A stretch of 64,000 nt of DNA from Panonychus citri (lineage: Eukaryota > Arthropoda > Arachnida > Trombidiformes > Tetranychidae): contig NW_026515468.1 of assembly GCF_014898815.1 (NCBI RefSeq), positions 186,001-250,000 on the forward strand, given 5' to 3'. The notes beneath the pieces are model-generated. The model searched no databases. It saw nothing but the letters and a program-made list of their open reading frames with translations, and was not told the DNA's origin. Numbering within the stretch: position 1 is the stretch's first letter; each line of letters begins with the position of its first letter. Positions 50,505 to 63,398 of the stretch are shown piece by piece. The position numbers and the translations under genes are program-made.

Positions 50505-52371
50505 CTCTATCCTTTAATTTAGATACAAAGTGAAGAAAAAAATTAATCACAGTTAATTAAATTCGATAAAATTAAATTGTTTCTTCAAAGGTCTTGGAAA
50601 GGACACAGAAAAAAAAGAAAACAATCAAATTCTAAATGTCACACTTATTCTTTTATCGACCAATCAGAGAAAAGAGAAGTGGCGACATCTGAAAGAGAAT
50701 AAAGTTACCAAAAATTCTAATTTCAAAATATTTTCAATTTTGATTTTTCTAAAAATCAATTGATTCATTTTTTTCTTAATTATTTTCACTTAATCAGTCT
50801 TAATCATTTGAATTTTTCTCTTTATGTGTTTAAAAGTTTTCCATCTGTTTACTGTAAACATCAATCATCTAAAAGGTTGAAGGTGATCCATTAACTGTAC
50901 TGATTGACTGAATAATCATTTTTAGTGGATAACTTTTGATGATTATATTTGATTAGCAACCTCTTTAATCATCATTAAGCTTGGCAGCTAAAAAAGTGAT
51001 AACTCAGGCGATAATTCAATGGAAGATTTAAAGTGGAAAGTGTGTCTAAAACCCTCTCTTCGTATGAAGATGAACCTTTTATTGGGCCTTAAGCTACTTT
51101 TGGATGCCAAAGATTAACGGTTCTCTTGTTGGTAACTAAAATTTTCTTTCCAAATTCGATTTTTTTCTGATTTTTTTCTTTTTTTCTTCTCAGAATTTCA
51201 ATTCATTTGGATAACAAGTTGGCCTCTCATAAGCATTTGGGTCATGTATCCGATCACAATACGAACTCTCTGGTTGCTTACGAATGGCCAAGAAGTAAAT
51301 GGTAATTGTGGTGGTCTCTTTGTTATTACAACAGTTACATCTTGATTTTCATTAAATCTTCGGTAAGTCACTCTAATTGTAACCTTCTTTTCTTGTCTGA
51401 ATAACCGAAACGTCCAAAATTTAGTAATATATTGGATGGAAAAAGGAAATGATCAGTGATTAACCTAGGAAATTACTCTTTTTATTTACAGACTAAAATG
51501 GTTCCTTCAAGGGGAAAATGAAAAAATAACGAGGAGATGATCTTGATGATGGTGAAGATGAGATGAGATTAAGGAACATGGAGATTGGAAGGAGAGAGAG
51601 AGAGAGAGAGGAAAAGGAGAGTAATAATCATAATTTAAACATGTAGATACATAACATGGTCGATTTACAAAGAGATGATTTGAACAGAACACTAATTGTC
51701 ACTAGTGATTAATTTTTTACACACTTAACTAGTGAATAGAATTGTTTTTTTTTCTATAAAAAAAAGTTGTTGAATCTTGATTGTAAATTTGAATTCTCCA
51801 TGTTGTCGAAAGGAGGTAATAATAAGATGATGAGATGAATATGAGGAAAAAAATTGATGGATGATGAAAGGGATGGTATCAATAGTAATGGCAACGACAA
51901 CAATGATAACAACAGGTAAATATAATTAAGAACAAAAAATGATTCTCATGTTAATCCGACGTTAATCCGATGCTTAATTCTGATTTCTCTCTGTCTTTGT
52001 TTTCCTTTAGATTTCAGATATCCAGCAAATCTTGACGATCCATTAAACTTGTTAAACTGGAAACAAATTGGTGACCAATCAATACGTTTGGATATGATTG
52101 ATGTTATTATTATTGATGATGATGATCTGTATTCGATTGGACTCTTAATCAACCCTCTCTATTGGTACCTATTTGCATCCGTGTTTACTTATGTGTGTGT
52201 GTGAATGTTTGTCGAGGTTACTGATCGTTGATGGTTATCATTAGTTGGTAAAAGATGAAGATTGATTTACAATTGTTTTGTTGTAAAAATGTTACTAATT
52301 GTTGTTTATCTGAAGAAAAATGGTTCCTTTCACACTCGAGATTTGAATCACTGATTGTTTATCATGTTGAT
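50505..52371. other. Intergenic, about 1.9 kb
   Basis: COX6C promoter side and downstream DNA of the protease gene. Holds an AG tract near 51594-51611 and a TG run near 52192. No supported gene; small open frames here lack any family signal. Confidence 0.5.
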
Positions 52372-55300
52372 TCATTTCTTGCCTTGATATACATTAGCCG
52401 AGATCCAATCTGATGAACTACTGACCCGATGGTAAATACCTGGCTGATACTGTTTGGCACATGAATAACCTGCAGATACAATTCCAATCAAATACCAAAC
52501 ACCATATTCATTAAGCATCAAGGGTCCACCCGAGTCACCCTGAAGGACGAAACAAGAGAGAGAAAGAAAAGAAAAGAAAAGAAAAAAAAAGAGAAGATAA
52601 TACAAGAAGAAGACAAGGAAGAAAAAGAAAAAGAAATTAAAGAATCGGTTAATTTGGTTCATTTAACTAAGATTTCAGGTTGGCTGATTAAGAATCAATA
52701 TATTAATCAATATTTATATCTCATGTTGATTTATAAATATTATCAAATTGGAGATGATGTTGATAATTGTAATAACAAGATGAAGATGAAATTTGGTGAA
52801 AAGTTTTTTTTTCCTTCTTCGAAAAAAACTAACTTTTGGCTTCACCAAAAGCTAATTGATTGTTAATTGTAACACTGATTTATAATTAGGATGATGGAGA
52901 TAATGATTACCTGGCAAGCATCTCGTCCACCAAACTCGTAACCTGCACACATCATTTCATCGTGAATCCTGATATTAATACCACGTCGTCGGTGCCAAAC
53001 CTCGCAGACGTTATTGTCAATCACGGGAACGTTAACATGTTGTAATACTTTGGGCCGTAGTTTGGATCCTTGTGTTAATCAACCATTAATTGTTTGTGTG
53101 AAAGAGATTGAAACCAAAATTAGATTAACAATTTAGTGGAAAGAGAAGAAGAAAAAAACAATAACAATTGATTTTAATTCAATTTTGTTTTAAACTTTAA
53201 CGGTGATAATTAGTAGACAGAATCAAAGTTTACTTTTGATTCAGTTTTCAGGATGATGATGATGATGATAATGATAACAATTAGTTAATTGGCAACATGT
53301 AAATGGACAAAACAATCAGGTCAACAATCATCATGACCGATCAATGATATATTCAGCAATTAAGGTTTAAGTGTGATAATTGTGATCATTTTTTGGTTTA
53401 TCATCAAGTTAATCATGATAATTGTTTAACTTGATATATCTTTTATATATATATATAAATAATCAGTGACAATTAGCAAGGAAACTTTTTTAGAAACAAT
53501 TAAATTATTTCCATTAATTAAGCCCACACATTCCCATCATTATATTAACAACAATTATCTTGATTGTTTGTTTTATGAGTGTTGATTGTGACAGACAATC
53601 AAATATTTGACGATGACAATTATATAAATATTATGTAAAAAACTGGTTGATAATTAAATTGCTAATTTAAAACATGTAATCATGATCAGTGGGAATGGAC
53701 GAGTGAAAATCAACAACAAAAATTGAATTGCAATTAACTTTTCAAAGAAATGAACAAAAATGAATCAACGAAAAAAACAAAATTAACTAATCATATAACT
53801 AAAATCAAATTGCCTGATTAACCTTGTTGAAGATAATTAATGATGATGATACAATTTTGGTACTTCTATTTACTATCAACAATTAAACCAATTGCATATC
53901 CTATTTAGTGGTATGATGATTAGCAAGAAATTAACTAAATCAGTTAAATTTATTAACTAAACTTGTCAAAAAAGTTGTGCTTTCATTATTGACAATCAAC
54001 TGATCAAATAAAAATGTACGATGATTAAAAATTAGAAGTGAAAATTACTGAATTTTTGATTAACTTAATTTAGGTCAGTATGATGATGACACTGACCTCA
54101 ACTGTTAGTTGATTGTTGGTATAATAAACAACAATCAAGATGATCCTGATGATGATGATCACAATTTCTGGTGAGTAACTTTTTAAATCTAACAATAGAT
54201 TGTGATTTAAATGTTATCATTGGTGTAGTAATAGTAGTTAAACAGGGTTGAGGTTGGTTAATCAATGATGAATTTACAATTTCTTAACTGTTGTAAATTG
54301 AACAACAACAATTAAGGTGATGATGAACAAGGAGTTTGGACAATTGTTGTTACCAAAACGAGAAAGTATCGCAACTGAAAATAACGGTAACTATTTCATT
54401 CATTTTTGCATATTCGTGGTTACTTTTTTAAAAGAACATGAAAAAAAATTAAACAATATAATTAACATGATCGCAATCATAATCAACTGAATCATTTTTC
54501 TAAATCAGTATTTAATTGTTACTCTTTATTGTTATGAGAGATATATGAGTGAATGTGTAACCAACACTGAAACATTTTCATTATTATTCATGAGATTATT
54601 ATGATTATAACTTTTTAACCTTCTCCCTCTCTTGACCATTCGGTTAACAAATTGACCAGTCCAGTTTCAGAGAGAGAGAGAGAGAAACAATTTATATATT
54701 TTAAACTAATTATCGTTAAACTAAATCAACTATTGGGTAACAACAATAACGATTCCTTGTAAATCCAATTGAATTACCTTATATTATATTAGGTGTAATT
54801 ACATTGAGTTATTAATATAATTAACTTTTTTTTTAATGTTGTTGTTGTTGTTTAGGTTGATCATCATCATTGATTCGTGTTCGACCTTGTTAGGATAAGG
54901 ATGATAAGGATGAGGATGTTGATAATGATGAAGATAAATAGTGAATATCTTACCTGCTTGAAGGGCTCCCCAACCGGCCACAAAAGCCGCTCTGCCCAAA
55001 AAGTTGGCACCTTTCTGGGGTAAACAGATCGGCTTTATATTGTCCCTATACTGGACTGGTCGGTCCAATACTAGAACGGCAACATCATACCTGTCCGCTT
55101 GAGGGGTAAACCGGAAATTGGGATGTAACCGGACATCGGTAACGGTGAAAATTTCATGTGGTAAACTTTCAATGTCCGAATGTAAAACGTAATCACCTAA
55201 AGTAACCCTAATACTTGTTGGACTTTGCTGAGATCGTGCAACACAATGTCCAGCAGTGACAACATGACGCTGACCAACCAGAGCACCTCCACATCGGCTT

Positions 55301-58300
55301 CCACCAACCTGAACAAAGGCAAGCCAAGGAAATTGACCAAAAGAAGCATCTGACCCGCCGACAATCCGACTGATTCGAGTTGCACTTCGTCCACAATAAG
55401 GATCATTGACCACTGGTCCAAAAAAGGCTGGCTGAATATCCTGACTTGAAGGTGTAATACAACAGGTATAAAGTGGACCACACGATGACCCCAATGAACC
55501 ACCGGACATCCAGCAGGAGAGAAAAAATTGACACTTAGTACCACCGACACATCCTTGATTAAATCGACTCCCAATCCTCATGGAAGGTAATAAACGGACA
55601 ACATTTCCTAAAGCTTTGGTCACAAAATTAGCTAAAATTAGATGGACAATAAAAAAAAGACAAATCGACAATCAATCATCAAAAAAAAACGAAAGAAAAA
55701 CTAAATCAAATCAACTAATCACCACAACCATCGCCATCCTCATCTCCATCTTCATCCTCATCCTCATCACCTCATCCCCATAACCAAATACACCAACAAT
55801 TAATCAACAATCAAACAATGACAATGAGACAAACATGTAACTAATAATAATAATTTTACAAATCAAATATTTACAATAAACACTAAGCAGAACCAAAAAA
55901 ATTAAATCAACTAATCAAATCTATTATATAAGTTATATGAATGATCCCAAGGGAAACTAAGAATAGACTTAAATTATTACGTTTACAACAACAAAAAACT
56001 CATATATTAATACTTGATAATAAAACAACAACAACAGGTAAATAAATACAGGTAAGTGTAAAAAGAAATGAAAAATTTGGGTTAAATGGTCCGGTCAATA
56101 GAGGTAAAGATTTGGGTCGATCTAATTTTTCAGGGCTACAAGTTGTTGTTTCTGTTGTTGGTGTTGCTGTTGTTGTTGACAGCAGGATAACAAACTGGCC
56201 CACATAATTAAGATGATTAAATACTAATCCTGAAAAGTGATTATCATCTTCATCCGTAATTTATTAATTGTTTAGATTGCTTTTCCTTTCCATCACCATC
56301 ACACAAACACACAACGATCAGTCCCAATAATGATTAATGTAAACACCCAGAAATCATTATCATGATTTAATCAATGGATTCCCGTTGATAGTTGATAATT
56401 TTTTTTATCATAATCATGATTAACTAACCATCTTACAATTTGGGTAAATGATTTGACATCAATTTGACAACAATTAAATTGTTCAAGGTATTAACTTTTT
56501 TTCCTTCTTCTTCTTCTTCTTGTAAACAATTAATTGTCAAACAATCACCATAATCATCCTATTGATTGTTCAATTAATTCAATTCAGTGAACCAGATTTT
56601 CACCTCTCTCTTTGAATAATAATAATAATATATCATGAGAATGAAATTTAATTGTTTTAAATCATCTTGCCAGTTAGATGATACATGATTTAGAAATTGT
56701 AAGAAATTAACTTTGATTGTTAAAATTAGTTAAACCAAGAAACTAACAATGATTAAGACTTTTTTTTCATCTCCAACAATCAACTAAACCGTATCAATAC
56801 AATTGAATTGAATTGGTGAAAATTTATCAAGAAATAAGTTTGAAAAAACTACTATTATAATCATCAATTCCTGGTGATCAAGAAAATGATTAACAATTAA
56901 GGAATCATGAATGAGATAAATTTAAAATTAACTTGACCAATTTAGAGAGAGAGAGAGAGAGAGAGAGAGCTTAATTTTCACTAATATAACAATTAAGGGC
57001 AGAACAATTTAAGTTAATCATAAGTGAAACATATTAGCTAATTGTTATTAGCATTCTTAATGGGAGGAATTAATTTCAACAACAATCAATAATATTAAGA
57101 TGAAAAAAATTGGTTTCATGTTAATGAAATTAACAGTTAGGGTAATGTAATATTAGCAACAATCAACGGTAACAATTAAGCAACAGGTAAACATAAACAA
57201 AATGAAAGGTTTCACCTTTTAAATTAAATTGTAATTGTGACAATTAACGATTATTATTACCACCCCCACCTCTAAATGGACACACCTTTGACAAAAGTGA
57301 TTATATTTACTATTTCAATTGAAACTCTGCACCTTTTTAATGATTACCATTAGTTAATCTTGATTAGGATTAGCAAACTGTAATCATCATTATATTGGAA
57401 AGTTAAATCGAGATGGTAACAATTTAAACTCGTGCCTTTCACCTCATTTCAACGTTCATTGAAACTGATTAACGTTGATTGTTGTTGATTATCAGCAATT
57501 GGAGGGGGTGGATGATGATGATGATGATGAAGATGAGGATGAGGATGAGGATAAAGCGAAAGGTAATCAGCTAATGGTTCAATGATTACGATTGAAAGTA
57601 TAAACTGGTTAATCTTATTAGAATGTTAATTTAGTTCTAAGTGTAATATGTTTATTAACGATTCGATTCGATGGACATTATTATTATTAGAATTTAAATT
57701 TTAACTAAATTAGAATTAACTATTTTCGAAAGGTTTATTGATTATTATTATCATTACTACTGATGATTAAGGTGATGATGATAACAATAAATAGTTAACA
57801 GTTGAAAGGAAAAGAAAGCAAATTAAATCAACTCAGCTAATTCAAATCAACAATCAACCAATATTCAAAAATGAAATGGTCGTTAAATTGTTGTTTTCAA
57901 TGATCATCATCAAAGTTAATTTAGTTTGGCTTTTTTTTCAAGTTGAATGTGTTTTTTTTTCATTCACAATTAAGTCAACGGGGGGAACCAATTAAATTGA
58001 TTAACTTGATTAGGTTAGGATGATGATGATGATAATGATGAATACAATTCAATGACAACAAGAGTAAAAAATTAAATCAAATCCTAATCATCATTAATAT
58101 ACAATTAACAGTTTTACCGTTGAACAGTTTTCCAAATCAAATTGATTAATTAACGAATTTTTTTTCATTATTATTATTATAATTATGGTTACCAAGCCTT
58201 GATTGACCCTAATAAGATTTGAAACTAAATTAAATTTAATTGAATAATTAAATATTTGTATTATCTCTTGAGTTTTTATGTAGCAAGTTGACTGGGCAAT

Positions 58301-59315
58301 TAGTAATTTTAATTAGCAAACAATTAAGTTAACAATTAGTTACAATCAATGAGAAAAGTTGTTTTGTTTTCATTGGGAAAACAAATTGTTTCAAACTAAA
58401 TTAACTAAAAGGATTGAAACAATTAGATGGGTAAAAGTGTAATCCATATAATTAATAGATTAGGTTTTTCTGTTTGTTAATCTTGTGTTCAACAACCATT
58501 ATAAAAGACAATTAACTAATCACAATTAAAGGGCAAAAGAAGAAAAATAAATTGATATAATCAACAATATCCACTTGAGATGAAAACGTGAATTGAATCA
58601 ACAATTAACTTTGGATTGTTAATTCATCATAATGTGAAGGTAAAAGTTAATCATGATTATTTGAATCAATTTTTCTCTCTTAATTGTAAAGTGTTTAGCT
58701 GATTGTCAGAAATTAAAGTTGATTAACTGGGGAGAAGAAAAAGTTTTTTTCGCGAAAAAAAAGTTAACCAGAAAATTTGGAGAAAAAAAAACGATATTAA
58801 TATCGCACCGAATGTCAATTTCTGTTACTATTTGTTTCAGATCTTCATTTTCTACCTTCATCCTTCATCTTATATCTTCCATCATCATCCTCATCCTCAT
58901 CATCATCTTATCTTTTTTTCTGCTATTTTAGTTTCTTTTCTCTCTTTCTTTCTCCCATTCTTATATTCACCATGATCGTCATCTTTTTAAGATCAAAAGT
59001 CCGTCTTGACCCAAATAGAACTCAAACTTGAGCTTGTTTGATGATGAGGATGAAGATGATGAAAGTATCTCTCTCTCTCTCTTATTCTTTATCTTCATCA
59101 TCATAAGGTTTCCATAAGAAATTACGAAAAGCAAAATGGCCGAACTGATAATGATAGAAATCAAATTGTTTGATTATCGAATAGGAAATTAGTTACAAAC
59201 CTTGATTAGTTTCAGCTCCATGAATTAATCCAATATGGTTTAAAATTAAAAAAGTTGATAAGATGATTAACCAATTTAGTAATAAATGATTGGTTAAATT
59301 GATCACATAATCCAT
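52372..59315 (-). CDS. Secreted clip-like trypsin-type serine protease
   Basis: Arthropod S1A protease, probably a zymogen in an extracellular cascade. Four exons with matching phases: 59315-59201, 55631-54954, 53068-52911 and 52539-52372; 372 residues. Exon 1 supplies the start codon and signal peptide (hydrophobic core LLLNWLIILSTFLIL...GLIHGA). A Cys-rich segment (GCVGGTKCQFFLSCWMSGGS...CGPLYTCC, six Cys) resembles the clip-like knot of masquerade/CG8170-type proteases. Activation site is R-IVGG; the triad is complete: TAGHC, RYDVAVL and GDSGGP. The Asp six residues before the active Ser (DACQGDSGGP) predicts cleavage after Arg/Lys. Introns are 3.6 kb, 1.9 kb and 371 nt, much longer than elsewhere in the window. 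The second exon has no ATG, which forced the search for exon 1; the G|CT phase joins exactly. Exon 1 is the least certain part. Confidence 0.85.
53069..54953 (-). other. Protease intron 3 to 2 interval, non-coding
   Basis: Intron of 1.9 kb between protease exons 2 and 3. AT-rich with GAT repeats, a (TA) tract near 53440, and an AG tract at about 54667-54684. No nested gene seen. Confidence 0.6.
55632..59200 (-). other. Protease intron 1, 3.6 kb, non-coding
   Basis: First intron, bounded by GTTTGT donor (59200) and TTTTAG acceptor (55632). Contains an (AG)13 tract at 56944-56969, GAT repeats near 57510 and 58020, and CAT-rich sequence near 55730 and 58880. Only chance open frames are present. 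Confidence 0.6.
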
Positions 59316-60153
59316 TGATTTGTATTGATGGGTTGATAATCCCATCCATTCAAATTGAACGTAAACTTTTTGTTTACAACTTGGAAACTTTTTGTTTGAA
59401 AATCACAATTAATTAAACTGTTAATTTGATGATTGTTTAGAAAATTTTAACGTGAACAAAAATTAATTAGAATAAGAAAAATACTAAATACTATTGAAAT
59501 ATTTACTATTAAAAGGGTAAAAACCAATGATTAATCAACATCACTAATATAAATTAATTGTCACCGTAATCATTTCACTTAAAATTTGTTGTCGGTGTTT
59601 CCGGATGATTAGTTGATTGTTATTATTATCCAAATGAGAGGAATAAATGTTTGTTGCCTCTGTTGATGATTAATTAACTGATTGTTATTTAATATCTAAA
59701 TAAATAACGATAATCCATCAACATCGATATCAACCTTTACCAATCAACAATTAAATTTAAACTGATTTAAAGGTTAAAACAAAAAAATATCCATCATTTC
59801 ATATAATGGAAAAACTAAAACAAAAACAAACCATAACCAATCTTAACATTAACAAAACTAAAACCTAAATGAAACTACCTGTTAATAGTAACATCAACAA
59901 ACTAAATTAAACTTGATTGTCAACAGAAAACTAAATTACAACTAAATTTAGAATTAACAACGCCATCTTGTGGTGAACGAAGAAAACAAAAGTACCGTTA
60001 TTTTCCCAATCGAATTGGAAACAACCAAAAAGAAAGAGAGGAAGAAAGAGAAATTGTCACGTAATGATGATGATTCGTGATTTACCTGATTGAGAGAGGG
60101 TTTTATGATCTTATTTAAAAATATAATCACAATATCAGTTATAATAATAGAGA

Positions 60154-60211
<58 letters not shown>

Positions 60212-61278
60212 AATGATAATTTCTAATTCCTTTTTTGATAATTTCTCTTTTTTTTCAATTGTTGATTGTTGAACAGTTTTGTGATTACAATTCGCAACCC
60301 TGGTCCTCCTCCTCTTTCCCTTTATTTTTGTAACTCCGAAAATCAGTCAACAATCAACATGAAATTAAATTAATACGAAAAAATCACTTCTTCAAGTTAA
60401 CTTACCTTATATGTTATTATTAAGATGATGATGATGATTTAACCTCCGAGTCCTTTATTTGACAAGAAATTGTATATTACCTTTAACTTAATCACTAACT
60501 AACTAACTATTACTACTAATCTAATATAACAATCAACAATAATCAAGGTACAATCAGGTACAATAATCAATTGATTGATTGATTTTCTTCAATTTTCTCA
60601 AACAGTAATAGAGATCAGGAATTGATAATGTTAACCATTAACAGTAATTTAAATTATCATCGTCATTATGATTTAATTTAATACTCACAATTGATTGTTA
60701 ATAACATATTAATGGTGATGATGATGAACAGTAGTTTTTTTTAATAGGAAAATAATATAATTATAATCATGTTAGTTGATTCTTGATTGTTACCATTTTC
60801 AAACAATCAAAATACAACAACAACCATTGGCCAACAATCAGATTAATCAATTGTTATTACAATTATCTAATATATATATAAATACATATAATTTAGTTTT
60901 AAATTGTAATTGATTTTTACTCATTTCAAATGATTAACTTCAAATCAATCTTCATCTTTAATCATTTCAGTTTAAATATTCACATTAAGGGTTATCATTG
61001 ATTTTGATTAGTGGTTGATTTTTGATTATCGCAGTTGATTGTTGAACAGGAATCAGATTTGACTCTCATTCCCGAAATTAATTGTTAACAATTAGGGTTA
61101 ACTAATTGAAAAGCATTAAATGATTTTCTTTGTATAAAATAGCAACATTATTTTTAGCCTCAGATTAAATTGGTAACATGTTTTGTTGGGATTGATCAAT
61201 TTGGATTTTAATGATTAACGGTTAATAATAATAATAAGTTAATTGTGATGATTAATTGATTGAACAATTTAGAGATGA
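59316..61278. other. Intergenic, about 2 kb
   Basis: Upstream of the protease and downstream of the small secreted gene. The only notable structure is the long AG tract listed separately. No gene supported. Confidence 0.5.
60156..60209. repeat. Long (AG)n microsatellite
   Basis: About 27 uninterrupted AG units, the longest simple repeat in the window. It creates a spurious Arg-Glu open frame. Confidence 0.97.
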
Positions 61279-61686
61279 TTAGTTTGATTTCAATGGATTA
61301 CAGATTGGTGATCGTTGGAACATACTGAACACTTGATATCGAAGTCGATAAGCGGCCTTCCTAATCCCGTTAGTTGTGTCGCTAATCATATCTTGAACTG
61401 TATCAATTGGATTAGTTTCCTGTCTTTCAGTTGATTTAATTTGATCCAATTTGTTGATTAACTTTTCCATCTCATTTAAATCATCCAGGATTAATTTACG
61501 AGTCAGTTCACGATCATTATTAACTGATGATGGTGATGAGGTTGTTGTTGGATTAGCTGAGATTACGTTGATTACCATGATCAAAGCTTAGAAAATTAAG
61601 ATTATAATTAGAAAGGATTTAATTGCAATTGTCAACAACAATTAAAACTTACCCAATGTAACTAATAGAGTGAAATATGAGGACAT
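61279..61686 (-). CDS. Small secreted protein, unknown function
   Basis: Two exons, 61686-61653 and 61586-61279, joined across a 66-nt intron (GTAAGT donor, TTTCTAAG acceptor) in an Ala codon, encode 113 residues. Splicing builds a clear signal peptide (MSSYFTLLVTLALIMVINVI, cut near SA-NP), which the unspliced frame does not have; that is the main argument for the model. The mature part is Thr/Ser-rich, then an amphipathic helix with Leu/Ile spacing (LILDDLNEMEKLINKLDQI), then NGIRKAAYRLRYQVFSMFQR and a single Cys near the end. I recognise no family. It may be a secreted salivary or silk-associated mite protein, but nothing in the sequence says which. Confidence 0.68.
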
Positions 61687-61868
61687 TATTGTAGTTATAG
61701 TTGTTGATTAGTGGTCACAATTAACGAGATGATTTTTTGTTTTGTTCGTTCAACGATTTTCACTTTGATGATTTACTTTAGAAACAAATTGTTTGGTTAA
61801 TTGTTGTCGTTGTTGTTGATCTGATTTTGGTTGATTGTTGAATATACAAATAATTACATTGAAATCTG

Positions 61869-61879
61869 TTTATATATAT
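61869..61879 (-). promoter_or_regulatory. TATA-like box of small secreted gene
   Basis: On the minus strand TATATATAAA, about 185 bp upstream of the ATG at 61686. Compatible with a 150-bp 5' UTR. Based on sequence likeness only. Confidence 0.4.
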
Positions 61880-63353
61880 GGAATTTTTTTTCTCGATCAA
61901 TTGTTAATCGTAATTGTAATTTACTCGGACAATTTGATTTAAATTGCAGGATCACGGAATAAGGTTGTTGGTTTATTAACCTGATTCCGTTATAAATTAA
62001 CTAGCAATCAGTTAATTGTTTACAGTTAACCATAACCAGGAATTACCCATGATCATAATTAATGCTAATTGTCCTGGTTTCTTAACATTTAATTTACAAG
62101 AGTCGCCATTAATTTGATATTTAAATTGTTTTTCATTTTCAGGTTATCATTACAATACAATTAACTTAATTGTTGTAATAATTATGTGATTATCAATTAA
62201 AAGGTTGCATTATCATTTTAGTTTACATTTGGAAAACAATCAAATTTAATTGCTGATCAATTTATGTAAACCGTAATTGTAGGTTTGTTTATTATTATTA
62301 CAATTTAGTTGATGACATACAATTAGATTTGATTGTTGATTGAATTAGTTTATTAATATCAATTTTTTTGTTTTCTCAATTACTATTGACTGTTTGATTG
62401 TTGAAATTTAAATTGTTGATGATGAAAGAAAGAAAAAAATTGATAATAAGTAAACAATTTAAACTAAATTTAAACTTTTCTTTCAATGATTAACCAATAT
62501 GAATTATTATTATTTAATTTCATCGTTGATTACAATTAGTTTTATACCAACAATTTGAATAAAAGTAATTTAAAAATAGTCAGCTGATAATTCAATGGCT
62601 TTTTAATTCACTAATTGCTATTGATTAAATAAAATCTTTTCTTGGATAATATTAATTGTCAGACAAGATGAAAATTATTTAAAGACGATTAAGGTTGATT
62701 TAATTGTGCTGATGGTTAATTAATGAGAGTGTTGATTGTTTATTATTGATAATCGATTGTGTCACTAATTGTTGAGAGATTGAAAAAAAAGGATAAATCA
62801 ATTGGCTCCAATGAGAGGAATCAATCAAGTGAGAAAAGTTTATTAACCGTTATAATTGAAGTTAATCAACTTTTAAATTGTTACTGTTTAATCATGTTTA
62901 ACATTTTGACTTTTTTTTAATTTTCTCACTTGTTGTTGGGATGTTAATTGTTGACTGCTGATTGTAAATGCAAATTAAATTGATAGATCACATGTTAGAA
63001 AACTTGTACTCATCAATTAACTTAATCAAGTTCAAACATTTTTCTCGATAAGAAAACAATTAACTCTATCCTGGTTCCATCTATTGAGAAAACATATTAA
63101 CTATTCAATGCTTGGGTCAAGTGAAGTTTAATTTTTTTAACTCTTCGATTTTGATTAGTTTGTGTTAATTGAAAGAAAATCGACCTCGAAAAACAGACTG
63201 ACCTCGTACTTTTAAAGAAACTTGAAAAGAAACCAATGATTACGGTCACTCCATTTCGGCTATTTCACTGAACTTGCTAAGAAGCAAAAGTCAAATGAGT
63301 GTCAAACTTGACCAGAGGACTAAGCATAGTTGAAGTGCTTATCATTACGAATT

Positions 63354-63398
63354 TCAAGGTCATTGAGGTCATTTCTCGAAGCACACGTTTAGAGGTCA
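63354..63398 (+). promoter_or_regulatory. Cluster of AGGTCA nuclear-receptor half-sites
   Basis: TCAAGGTCA at 63354-63362 (extended half-site as bound by FTZ-F1/ERR-type receptors), AGGTCA at 63366-63371 (direct repeat, 3-bp spacer) and again at 63393-63398. No gene is attached within the window. Confidence 0.35.

Noticed and set aside
54667..54684. AG tract as a functional GAGA-factor site
   Set aside because: Similar tracts are scattered everywhere in the window without link to promoters.
60090..60272. Open frame with an Arg-Glu repeat
   Set aside because: Pure product of the AG microsatellite.
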